The position numbers and the translations under genes are program-made. 14,150 bases of DNA from Solirubrobacteraceae bacterium. GTDB lineage: Bacteria; Actinomycetota; Thermoleophilia; Solirubrobacterales; Solirubrobacteraceae. The DNA is taken from NCBI GenBank assembly GCA_016462245.1, contig JAEMTR010000019.1, positions 1-14,150 on the forward strand. The letters are read 5' to 3'. The notes beneath the pieces are model-generated. The model made no database searches and was not told the DNA's origin. It was given only the letters and a program-made list of their open reading frames with translations. Positions 1 through 5,522 of this stretch are shown in pieces (the stretch's first letter is position 1; every line of letters begins with the position of its first letter).

Positions 1-578
1 CGTTTCTCGACCAGATCCTCTCGGCCGCGGGGGTCGACACAACTTCGGTCAAGAAGGTTGACGTTGGTTTCGACCTGGTCCGCGCGATGACCTCGAAGCG
101 CGTTGACGCGACGCTCGGAGCGTTCTGGAACATTGAAGGCGTTCAGCTGCGGCTCGCCAAGAAACGGCCGCGCGTGATGCCGGTAGACCGCGCCGGGGTT
201 CCGCCCTACGACGAGCTCGTACTGGTCGCACGTAACGAAACTGTCTCACGCAACGGGGCAATGATCCGTCGCTTCATCGGAGCCCTCCAACGCGGCACCA
301 AGGCCGCCAAAGCGAACCCTGCTGCCGGCATCAAGGCTCTACGCGCGGCCGCACCGAAGCTCAGCAAGCGCGATGCAGCAGCGACCGTTGCGGCGACGCT
401 GCCGATCCTCTTCCCCGCGGCGCGCAGGCCGTTTGGCTGGCAGGAGCCAAGCCAGTGGCAGACCTTCGCCGACTGGATGAAGCGCAACGAGCTGCTGGCG
501 ACCGCTGTCGACAGCGCGCAGGCCTACACGAACGAGTTTCTGCCGGGCGAAGGGCTTGGCTCAGAAACAACGCCCTAG
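1..578 (+). CDS. ABC transporter substrate-binding protein, NMT1/ThiY-like (3' part)
   Basis: The reading frame is open from the left window edge (first full codon at base 3) to a TAG at 576-578, giving about 191 residues of the C-terminal part; the start lies outside the window. The run containing AFWNIEG, followed by a PPYDELVLVA-like strand and a helical C-terminal lobe rich in Trp (GWQEP, QWQTFADW), fits the NMT1/THI5-like periplasmic-binding fold (PF09084). Members of that family bind thiamine pyrimidine precursors or related small molecules and deliver them to an ABC permease. The protein would be exported and lipid-anchored, but the signal peptide is not in view. Its permease and ATPase partners, if any, would lie to the left. 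It converges with the small gene ending at 596, leaving 17 bp between stop codons and no clear terminator. The family call is fairly firm; the ligand (pyrimidine, nitrate, sulfonate or other) cannot be told. Confidence 0.75.
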   Translation, partial: FLDQILSAAGVDTTSVKKVDVGFDLVRAMTSKRVDATLGAFWNIEGVQLRLAKKRPRVMPVDRAGVPPYDELVLVARNETVSRNGAMIRRFIGALQRGTKAAKANPAAGIKALRAAAPKLSKRDAAATVAATLPILFPAARRPFGWQEPSQWQTFADWMKRNELLATAVDSAQAYTNEFLPGEGLGSETTP

Positions 579-595
579 AGGGCCTCAATCGGCGC

Positions 596-889
596 TCAGC
601 GCTGCAGCATGTGAACATCGACCAGGAACGAGCGCGAAGCGGCGACCGTGCCCTGCCCTGAGCGCTTGCGGCGGCGTGCAGCCTTGCTCTTGCGGCGCTT
701 TGAGACGACAGCGCAAGCGACAGCTCCAGCGACGAATGAGCCTCCAACAACGACGGCCTGCGTGGCAACCAGCTCGGCCGCTGAGCGACGGGCTGGCAGC
801 GGCCGCAGCTCGTTAACGATGAGAGCGTCAACCTCTTCCTCGTTCGGGCTTTCTTCGCTGGTAGCTGCTCCGGTGTCAAGCATCATCAT
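596..889 (-). CDS. Small single-span membrane protein with basic tail, function unknown
   Basis: An acidic N-terminus of about 30 residues is followed by one hydrophobic segment (about residues 41-62 of a 97-aa reading), then a very basic stretch (KRRKSKAARRRKR) and a tidy C-terminal motif ending SRSFLVDVHML. The start is uncertain. Three ATG codons in a row at 889, 886 and 883 overlap the end of the upstream acyltransferase gene (stop at 876-878) by 8-14 bp, which suits translational coupling. A further in-frame ATG at 928 would lie deeper inside that gene. I do not recognise the family. The clear order of acidic head, one TM span, basic stretch and ordered tail makes it look like a real protein rather than a shadow frame. 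Its position in the same unit as the GNAT acyltransferase suggests a related membrane role, but that is inference. Confidence 0.6.
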   Translation of the reverse strand: MMMLDTGAATSEESPNEEEVDALIVNELRPLPARRSAAELVATQAVVVGGSFVAGAVACAVVSKRRKSKAARRRKRSGQGTVAASRSFLVDVHMLQR

Positions 890-2114
890 CGGCAAGAGTA
901 GCTTCGTTGGCAACTCCTTGCAGCGCATCCTCGCGCCAGGGGAATGCCTCGGCGTCCGGCAGCGACGGTTCGGCGCCCTCGATCAGCAGCCGTTCATAGA
1001 AGCGATAGCGCCGCGTGACGGTTCCGCCCATCCCCTCCATGCCACGGTTCATCGCCTTGTTCGTCTCCAGAATCCAGCCGGTCTCGCCGCCGGTCTGTGG
1101 TGTTGACTCAGCCGATTCGTAGTGCATCTCGTATAGCCGCGCGGCAACGCCAGCGTGCTGGTAATCACGCTTGACGCCGAGCGCGAAGACGCGGACGCGG
1201 TCAATCTTCCTACGCGCGAGCAAAATCTTCAGCCAACCGAACGGCAGCAGGCGCCCGTTACCCGCGGCCTTGATCGCCTGGTTGAAGTCGGGCAGCGTGA
1301 GGGCAGCGCCGACGACCTCGCCGGTATCGGCCTTCTCGGCGATCATCGCCCAGTTCTCATCGAGCACAAACTTGAGATTGTCAGCGTAGGCGCGAGCCTC
1401 TTGCTCATTCAGCGGCACGAAGCCCCAGTTGCGCTCCCAGGCTTCGTTGTAGACCTCAAGGAAGCGGCCGACTTCGGCTTGCAGCTCCTTCTTGCGCATC
1501 GGCCGGCAGATGATCCCGTGCTCGCTCTCAACCTTCCCCGCCATCTCCCAAATCGCCGGGTGAACATCGGCCTTGCCGCTGATGTGCAGATCCCACATCA
1601 GCGTGTCCATCGCCTTGCGCAGCCCGCAGGCCTCTTCGAGCAACTTGCGGTAGTAAGGGAAGTGCCATTCGGTGAGGATGATTGGCGTCAGTTCGTAGCC
1701 TTCGATCAGCAGTCCGCACTCATCGTTGGTCGAGAAGCTCATCGGGCCAACGATTCGGTCACGCCCACGCTCGCGGTTCCACTCGGCTGCGGCGTCGATC
1801 AACGCTGCCGCTGCCTCGCTGTCGTCCTCACATTCAAAGAAGCCAAAAAGCCCCCACGTATTGCCCTGAAACTCGTTGAGGTTGTCGTCAACGTGGGCCG
1901 AGATTCGGCCAACGACGCGGCCATCGCGGTAGGCCAGAAACAACTGAACCTCGGCGTGCTCGAAGAACGGGTTGTGCTTAGGGTCGATGTGCCGGGCGCG
2001 TTCAAACTTCAGCGGCGCAACCCAGATAGACTCGTTGGCGTAAAGACGGTAGGGAAACTTGAGAAACTCCTTACGTTCAGCCGTCGTTTCAACCGGCCTG
2101 ATCTCTACGCTCAT
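876..2114 (-). CDS. GNAT-superfamily N-acyltransferase-like protein, possible ceramide synthase-type acyltransferase
   Basis: This 412-residue protein belongs to the long GNAT-like family. Visible landmarks are FPYRLY and the Trp-Val-Pro-like WVAPL (residues 20-35), NPFFEHAEV (48-56), the GLFGFFEC strand (88-95), GPMSFSTNDECGLL (123-136) and a C-terminal acyl-CoA-site-like stretch with Gln319 and Gly322 (GVKRDYQHAG, 313-322). An NKAMNRGMEGMGG segment (352-364) is typical of the last GNAT strand and helix. Established knowledge: GNAT folds transfer acyl groups from acyl-CoA or acyl-ACP to amines, and the bacterial ceramide synthase (bCerS) is reported to be a GNAT-type enzyme unrelated to the eukaryotic one. 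Inference: the divergent neighbour, a serine palmitoyltransferase-like enzyme, makes N-acylation of a long-chain base or aminoketone a reasonable role. The ATG at 2114 is 14 bp from the neighbour's ATG. Family call firm, substrate uncertain. Confidence 0.72.
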   Translation of the reverse strand: MSVEIRPVETTAERKEFLKFPYRLYANESIWVAPLKFERARHIDPKHNPFFEHAEVQLFLAYRDGRVVGRISAHVDDNLNEFQGNTWGLFGFFECEDDSEAAAALIDAAAEWNRERGRDRIVGPMSFSTNDECGLLIEGYELTPIILTEWHFPYYRKLLEEACGLRKAMDTLMWDLHISGKADVHPAIWEMAGKVESEHGIICRPMRKKELQAEVGRFLEVYNEAWERNWGFVPLNEQEARAYADNLKFVLDENWAMIAEKADTGEVVGAALTLPDFNQAIKAAGNGRLLPFGWLKILLARRKIDRVRVFALGVKRDYQHAGVAARLYEMHYESAESTPQTGGETGWILETNKAMNRGMEGMGGTVTRRYRFYERLLIEGAEPSLPDAEAFPWREDALQGVANEATLADDDA

Positions 2115-2128
2115 TGCCAGCAGCCTAT

Positions 2129-3433
2129 ATGCCTACCACACGAGTTGATCTTTTCGCCAAAGTCCGCGGCCACGAACGCGAGCAGCAGCTACGGGCTGCG
2201 CGAGACGCTGATCTGCTGCCCTATTTCCGCCTGCTCGACGGGCCGGCGCGGCCGGTCGTCACGATGGAAGGCGCCGAGCGAATCATGCTCGGCTCCAACA
2301 ACTACCTCGGCCTGACCGGCGACGAGCGCGTGCTCGACGGCGCCCGCGAGGCGCTCGAGACTTACGGCACCGGCCTGACCGGCTCGCGCCTACTGAACGG
2401 GACGATCCCGCTGCACATCGAGCTGGAGCGCGAGATCGCTGAGTGGATCGGCGCCGAGGACGCGCTCGTCTTCACGACCGGCCACCAGACCAACCTCGGA
2501 ACGATTGGAACGATCCTTGGGCCTGGCGACACGGTAATCGCCGACTCCGGCGACCACGCCTCGATTCTTGACGGCTGCATTCAGTCGAAGGCGAAGCTTC
2601 GCGCCTTCCGCCACAACCGGATCGACAAACTTGAGCGCGCATTGGAGCGCGCGACCGGTGACGGCGGTGGCATTCTCGTTGCGGTCGACGGCGTCTTCTC
2701 GATGGAAGGCGACATCGCGCCGGTCGATCAAATTGCCGCCCTCTGCGCCGCTCACGGAGCTCGCCTGCTTGTAGACGACGCGCATGGCGCCGGCGTTCTT
2801 GGCGCGCGCGGCTCGGGCACGCCAGAGCTACTTGGCGTCGAAGATCAAGTTGACTTGCGGACCGGAACTTTTTCCAAGTCGCTGGCCTCCTGCGGCGGCT
2901 TTGTCGCTGGAAATGCCGATGTTATTGACTATCTGCGCGTCTCAGCGCGGGCCTATCTTTTTACTGCCTCAGCGGTGCCAGCGGCGGTTGGAGCGGCGCT
3001 CGCAGCGCTGCGGATAATTCGCTCAGAGGATGGCCCGCCGCTCTTCTCCGCAGTGCTCGATAACGCCCGCTACCTCCGCGACGGCTTGGAGCAACTTGGC
3101 TTTGCCGTCGTCGCGCCCCAGCAGCTCAGTTCGCCAACAGCCCAGCTCGACGCGCCTGGAGTACTGGGCGACAACATCGTCACGCCGATCGTCCCGGTCG
3201 TCGTCGGCGATGACTGGAAGGCTGTGCTGCTCTGGCGCGCGCTCTACGACGCCGGCGTCTTCGTCAACACCGCCCTACACCCCGCTGTGCCACCGAGCGG
3301 CGCGCTGCTGCGCACGAGCGTGATGGCAACCCATGACCGTGAGACCTTGGACCGCGCACTCGCCGCCTTCGAATCGGTCAAGGCGAGCTTCGAGATTGAG
3401 CACGGCCCGCTGCCCGGGCCGGAAGACCACTAG
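2129..3433 (+). CDS. Alpha-oxoamine synthase, serine palmitoyltransferase-like (PLP fold type I)
   Basis: The enzyme would condense an amino acid with an acyl thioester, releasing CO2, in the cytoplasm or at the membrane face. Residue numbers count from the upstream in-frame TTG at 2114; subtract 5 for the ATG at 2129. Motifs in order are LGSNNYLGL (59-67), GTGLTGSRLLNGT (85-97), DHAS (147-150, His148 stacking on PLP), SMEGDIAP (196-203), VDDAH (220-224; Asp221 and His224 at the cofactor), GTFSKSLAS (251-259; Lys255 forms the PLP aldimine), YLFTAS (281-286) and a carboxylate-binding Arg400 in LLRTS. GSRLLNGT, HASILDGC, RHN, GTFSKS and GGFV agree better with serine palmitoyltransferase than with BioF or Kbl, which usually read GTLGKA and GG.GGY at the lysine. 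Length, about 434 aa, is normal. ATG at 2129 is preferred over TTG at 2114, though neither has a good ribosome binding site. Alternatives are 8-amino-7-oxononanoate synthase, 2-amino-3-ketobutyrate ligase and CqsA-like synthase. Confidence 0.82.
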   Translation: MPTTRVDLFAKVRGHEREQQLRAARDADLLPYFRLLDGPARPVVTMEGAERIMLGSNNYLGLTGDERVLDGAREALETYGTGLTGSRLLNGTIPLHIELEREIAEWIGAEDALVFTTGHQTNLGTIGTILGPGDTVIADSGDHASILDGCIQSKAKLRAFRHNRIDKLERALERATGDGGGILVAVDGVFSMEGDIAPVDQIAALCAAHGARLLVDDAHGAGVLGARGSGTPELLGVEDQVDLRTGTFSKSLASCGGFVAGNADVIDYLRVSARAYLFTASAVPAAVGAALAALRIIRSEDGPPLFSAVLDNARYLRDGLEQLGFAVVAPQQLSSPTAQLDAPGVLGDNIVTPIVPVVVGDDWKAVLLWRALYDAGVFVNTALHPAVPPSGALLRTSVMATHDRETLDRALAAFESVKASFEIEHGPLPGPEDH

Positions 3434-3434
3434 C

Positions 3435-3476
3435 CGCCGCTGAGTAGTTTCGCGCGGCGCTGAATCGACTCTTTTT
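3435..3476 (+). terminator. Weak possible terminator after the oxoamine synthase gene
   Basis: CGCCGC at 3435-3440 can pair perfectly with GCGGCG at 3454-3459 across a 13-nt loop, and a five-T run follows at 3472-3476. The T run is 12 bases beyond the stem, too far for a good intrinsic terminator. It may be partial, factor-assisted, or chance in GC-rich DNA. Confidence 0.25.
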
Positions 3477-3509
3477 CACGCTCTGAGCGCGCAAATCGGT
3501 TACACCGTA

Positions 3510-3539
3510 TTGACCATTGGACTGTTTATTGCGTAGGTT
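3510..3539 (+). promoter_or_regulatory. Vegetative-type promoter for the mIHF leader transcript
   Basis: TTGACC at 3510-3515 and TAGGTT at 3534-3539 are separated by 18 bases. They match the actinobacterial housekeeping pattern TTGAC and TANNNT. Transcription would begin near 3545-3546, giving a leader of about 180 nt before the mIHF start codon. A small perfect inverted repeat (CGGT-TAC-ACCG, 3497-3507) lies just upstream of the -35 and could be an operator, but it is short enough to be chance. The local AT-richness around the spacer (actgtttatt) stands out from the surrounding GC-rich DNA. Confidence 0.6.
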
Positions 3540-3544
3540 GCAGG

Positions 3545-3712
3545 AGTCGGCTGCTTGGTGGCCGCGGAGGGGGAGTGAGAGGCGCTAGTCGGGCCCGTAG
3601 GGTGACCCGCCGAAGTCGTCTAGAAGCCCCCACTACAACTTGATCGAAGCGGCCCCTACGGCCGCAACGAAACTGTCCTGACCAGAACTATTCGGCGCGC
3701 CCGATCGGCGCG
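3545..3712 (+). ncRNA. Structured 5' leader RNA upstream of mIHF, unidentified
   Basis: The stretch between the promoter and the mIHF ribosome binding site has no convincing reading frame but dense complementarity. GGCCGC (3560-3565) can pair with GCGGCC (3649-3654), extended by GG (3557-3558) with CC (3655-3656) over a one-base bulge. This closes a domain that holds GGGGG (3569-3573) with CCCCC (3627-3631), CTAG (3585-3588) with CTAG (3620-3623), and CGGG (3590-3593) with CCCG (3606-3609). GCGGCC (3649-3654) can instead form a local hairpin with GGCCGC (3660-3665) around a five-base loop. The two states exclude each other, as in attenuators and riboswitches. A last hairpin, CGCGCC (3696-3701) with GGCGCG (3707-3712), ends two bases before the ribosome binding site. 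I cannot assign it to a known RNA family; it could be a cis-regulatory leader or an independent small RNA. Pairings were found by eye, without energy calculation. Confidence 0.45.
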
Positions 3713-3714
3713 TT

Positions 3715-3720
3715 AAGGAG
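3715..3720 (+). promoter_or_regulatory. Strong ribosome binding site of mIHF
   Basis: AAGGAG lies five bases before the ATG at 3726. It fixes the start of the mIHF gene and leaves a six-pair GC hairpin ending only two bases upstream, so leader folding could affect ribosome access. Confidence 0.75.
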
Positions 3721-3725
3721 CCTCT

Positions 3726-4043
3726 ATGACACAAACGGTGAGCACGGCCACAGCACCACAGCACCTCCGCGCACTGGAGCGAGCCAACACGGTGCGCCTA
3801 GCAAGGGCCGAGCTCAAACGTCGCGTCGCTGCCGGTGACACGCTGGCCGCCGAGGTCGTCGTAGAGTCGCCGTGGGAGGCGCAGTCGATGACCGTCTCCG
3901 ACCTGATTACGAGCCAACGCCGCTGGGGCCGCGCCCGCTGCCGCCGCCTGCTTCAAAGCATTCCGATCTCAGAGCAGAAGACGATCGGTTCAATGACCGA
4001 GCGTCAGCGCCAAGCGCTTGCTGCAGCGCTGCCGAGCGCCTGA
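3726..4043 (+). CDS. mihF: Actinobacterial integration host factor-like nucleoid protein (mIHF family)
   Basis: A 105-aa basic protein with the layout of the actinobacterial mIHF/sIHF family. A long N-terminal helix carries RLARAELKRRVAAGD (about 24-38). A second region, SMTVSDLITSQRRWGRARCRRLLQSIPI (54-81), matches the family's DNA-binding helix-two-turn-helix around a conserved glycine (Gly68). The C-terminal helix has MTERQRQAL (90-98), where relatives have LGERQRxAL. These proteins bind and bend duplex DNA, shape the nucleoid and assist site-specific recombination; they are unrelated to proteobacterial IHF. In mycobacteria and Streptomyces the gene usually sits near gmk or pyrimidine genes; here it stands alone behind its own promoter and a long leader, perhaps as one of several paralogues. 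It ends 7 bp from the stop codon of the convergent VOC gene, with no obvious terminator between them. The Trp and Arg-rich turn (RRWGRARCRR) differs from the usual PGVGK-like turn, so this copy may be divergent. Confidence 0.85.
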   Translation: MTQTVSTATAPQHLRALERANTVRLARAELKRRVAAGDTLAAEVVVESPWEAQSMTVSDLITSQRRWGRARCRRLLQSIPISEQKTIGSMTERQRQALAAALPSA

Positions 4044-4050
4044 GCTAATT

Positions 4051-4533
4051 TCAGTCGCTGGGCGCGACGATCTCGATGATCTGACCGTCGGGGTCGCGCA
4101 GATAGACTGAGCGAAGCTTGTCGCGCTCGAAGGTTTCGGTGGTTGGTATCTCGCGCTGCTGGAGGTAGTCGCGCCAGGCCTCGACCTCAGCCGCTGAGGC
4201 AACCGCAAGGGCTAGGTGGTGGACGCCGCCCACTCCTTGCGTCGCCTTCGCCATCTCGGGGTACTCAAGGAAGGTCAGGCGCAGCGCAGGTTCTGAGCCG
4301 CTCGCCTGCGGGTCGCTAGAAAACCAGAAGTGGCGCGTCGCCGGATCATCGGCGTTGACGCCCTCCTCTTGCAGCGCTAATCCCAGCTGGTCGCGGTAGA
4401 AGGCGGTCGTGCGCTCCAAATCGCTACAGATCAGCGTCGCATGATGGAGACCGACAATTCGCATCGGCTGCGAGGCGGCGGGCACGGCCGCCTCGGAAGG
4501 CGCCGGGAACTGCGGGTCACTCATGCTCGCCAC
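4051..4533 (-). CDS. VOC/glyoxalase-fold protein, ring-cleaving dioxygenase-like half
   Basis: A 160-aa protein with one vicinal oxygen chelate unit made of two beta-alpha-beta-beta-beta modules. The first begins at IVGLHHATLICSDLERTTAFY (26-46), the second at GVHHLALAV (103-111). Probable metal ligands are His30 or His31, His105 or His106, and Glu154 in IIEIVAP. LHHATLI, TAFYRD and HFWF resemble the N-terminal half of hydroquinone/catechol ring-cleaving dioxygenases (MhqO-like), which are normally about twice this length, so this may be a single-unit dimeric form. Substrate unknown. The start is GTG at 4533: a perfect AGGAGG lies six bases upstream, favouring it over the ATG at 4524. The gene overlaps the end of the upstream membrane-protein gene by 13 bp, so translation is probably coupled, and it is the last gene of the long minus-strand run. 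Confidence 0.8.
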   Translation of the reverse strand: MASMSDPQFPAPSEAAVPAASQPMRIVGLHHATLICSDLERTTAFYRDQLGLALQEEGVNADDPATRHFWFSSDPQASGSEPALRLTFLEYPEMAKATQGVGGVHHLALAVASAAEVEAWRDYLQQREIPTTETFERDKLRSVYLRDPDGQIIEIVAPSD

Positions 4534-5009
4534 GACATTCCTCCTGATCGACTACGAAAGAGACTACGCAGAAGCCACCAAAGAAGGCCGAAGGTGACGG
4601 CAGCGGCGGCCAGCAGCAGAACTTTGGACAGGCCGGTCAGCAGCGCTAACGGCAGAGCCAGAATAATGGCAGAGCAGGCCGCTACCAATACCGAATGGGA
4701 ACGATAGCCGGCGAGATGCTCGCGCAAACAGAGCTCCAACGTGGCGATCAAGATCAACGCCAGTCCGAAGCCAATCAGCAGCGCGCGCTGGGAACCGCCA
4801 AGCAGCGCTACGGCGATCAGGATGATCCCAACGAAGATGCAGATCTCGGTCAGCGGCACCGGCGCCCAGGGCGGCTTTGGCGCTTCGTCAAGGCGCGCGC
4901 GACGACGAGCAGCGGCGTCGGGCTTAAGCGGCTTTTTGGCCGCCGACGGCTCGCCGTTGCTCGCGCCCGGTGAATCGGAGAGTCCGCGCTTGCGGCTTCG
5001 CCTTCCCAT
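4521..5009 (-). CDS. Four-TM membrane protein with basic, proline-rich N-terminus, function unknown
   Basis: From the ATG at 5009 the protein is 162 aa. The first 50 residues are polar and strongly basic (GRRSRKRG, KKPLKP, RRRARLDEAPKPPW), so they should face the cytoplasm. Four hydrophobic spans follow: near ICIFVGIILIAVALL, LLIGFGLALILIATLEL, LVAACSAIILALPLAL and LLLAAAAVTFGLLWWLL, ending in an Arg-rich tail. A longer reading from 5054 would overlap the upstream gene by 43 bp and adds an unlikely N-terminus. The ATG at 5009 sits two bases after the upstream stop (5012-5014) and is preferred. I do not recognise the family. The operon suggests an envelope-related role, but nothing in the sequence names one. 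Confidence 0.7.
   Translation of the reverse strand: MGRRSRKRGLSDSPGASNGEPSAAKKPLKPDAAARRRARLDEAPKPPWAPVPLTEICIFVGIILIAVALLGGSQRALLIGFGLALILIATLELCLREHLAGYRSHSVLVAACSAIILALPLALLTGLSKVLLLAAAAVTFGLLWWLLRSLFRSRSGGMSWRA
4540..4545 (-). promoter_or_regulatory. Perfect ribosome binding site setting the GTG start of the VOC gene
   Basis: The plus strand reads CCTCCT here, giving AGGAGG on the coding strand six bases before GTG at 4533. It lies inside the last codons of the upstream gene, whose stop is at 4521-4523. It is by far the best ribosome binding site in the operon, so the final gene may be translated more strongly than those before it. Confidence 0.7.
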
Positions 5010-5011
5010 TT

Positions 5012-5494
5012 TCAGGTGGCTAAGGGGCAGCCAGAGGAGAGCTTTACGCGCCACCAGCCCAGCAGTCGTCCCATCGGCCCAAGCCGTGGCATCACGCTCC
5101 AGACGCCGCAGCCGCCGACGCCGAGCTCACTCTGCGCGATCCGTAGGCGACGGTGCTTGGCGGGATCGGCCAGCATCTGCTCGAGCAGCGCGCGAGCAGC
5201 GCTTCGCTCGAGTTCGCGAGCAGCGAGCGCTTCTCGCGCCTGACGCAGCGACCCGATCAAGCTGTCGCGCAGTAGCTCAAGATCGCCAAGGCTCTGCACG
5301 CGCGGACCACGGGCAGGGATAACAGGCAGTTCAAGTCGGTCTGGGAAGGCTTCGCAGACAGCGGCGCTAAGAAGAAGGTCAAGCTGGGCGATCTGGGCGC
5401 GCAGCGTGCGCCGCGCGGCGGATTCGTCGATCTCCAACCGAGGCTGGAAAGCGAGATTGCTGCCGACACCCTGATCGATTAGAAGCGCTGCCAT
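5012..5494 (-). CDS. Conserved-looking protein of unknown function with GWWRVK...SSGCP C-terminus
   Basis: A 160-aa soluble protein. Residues 22-110 are largely helical and charged, with coiled-coil character (RRTLRAQIAQLDLLL, then LRQAREALAARELERSAARALL), interrupted by a Pro/Gly-rich linker near 57-68. It ends in a compact motif: CGVW (129-132), PRLGP (136-140), GRLLGWWRVK (142-151) and SSGCPL (153-158), with Cys129 and Cys156. This tail looks strongly constrained; I have an impression of similar tails in actinobacterial hypothetical proteins but cannot name a family. The ATG at 5494 is the only sensible start because an in-frame TAG lies at 5504-5506. No ribosome binding site is visible, so translation may be inefficient or coupled to the upstream gene, whose stop is 28 bp away. 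No signal peptide or membrane span. Confidence 0.7.
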   Translation of the reverse strand: MAALLIDQGVGSNLAFQPRLEIDESAARRTLRAQIAQLDLLLSAAVCEAFPDRLELPVIPARGPRVQSLGDLELLRDSLIGSLRQAREALAARELERSAARALLEQMLADPAKHRRLRIAQSELGVGGCGVWSVMPRLGPMGRLLGWWRVKLSSGCPLAT

Positions 5495-5522
5495 GGAAGC
5501 AGTCTAACCGGAGAAGGGGCGA

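Noticed and set aside
361..879. Minus-strand open frame of 172 codons overlapping the substrate-binding gene and the small membrane-protein gene
   Set aside because: Low-complexity Arg/Ser/Ala-rich translation covering two better-supported genes; a shadow frame.
2114..2128. Alternative TTG start for the oxoamine synthase
   Set aside because: It would add five residues and overlap the divergent ATG; the ATG at 2129 is a better codon. Not excluded, since neither start has a clear ribosome binding site.
1155..2315. Long plus-strand open frame of 386 codons antisense to the acyltransferase gene
   Set aside because: It lies opposite a well-supported GNAT-family gene and runs into the oxoamine synthase gene in another frame; its translation shows no recognisable motif. 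Long antisense frames are common in GC-rich coding DNA.
3621..3634. GAAGCCCCCAC-like string resembling right ends of IS200/IS605-type elements
   Set aside because: No TnpA or TnpB gene, no matching left end and no second half of the usual terminal hairpin nearby; the string is better explained as part of the leader RNA stems.
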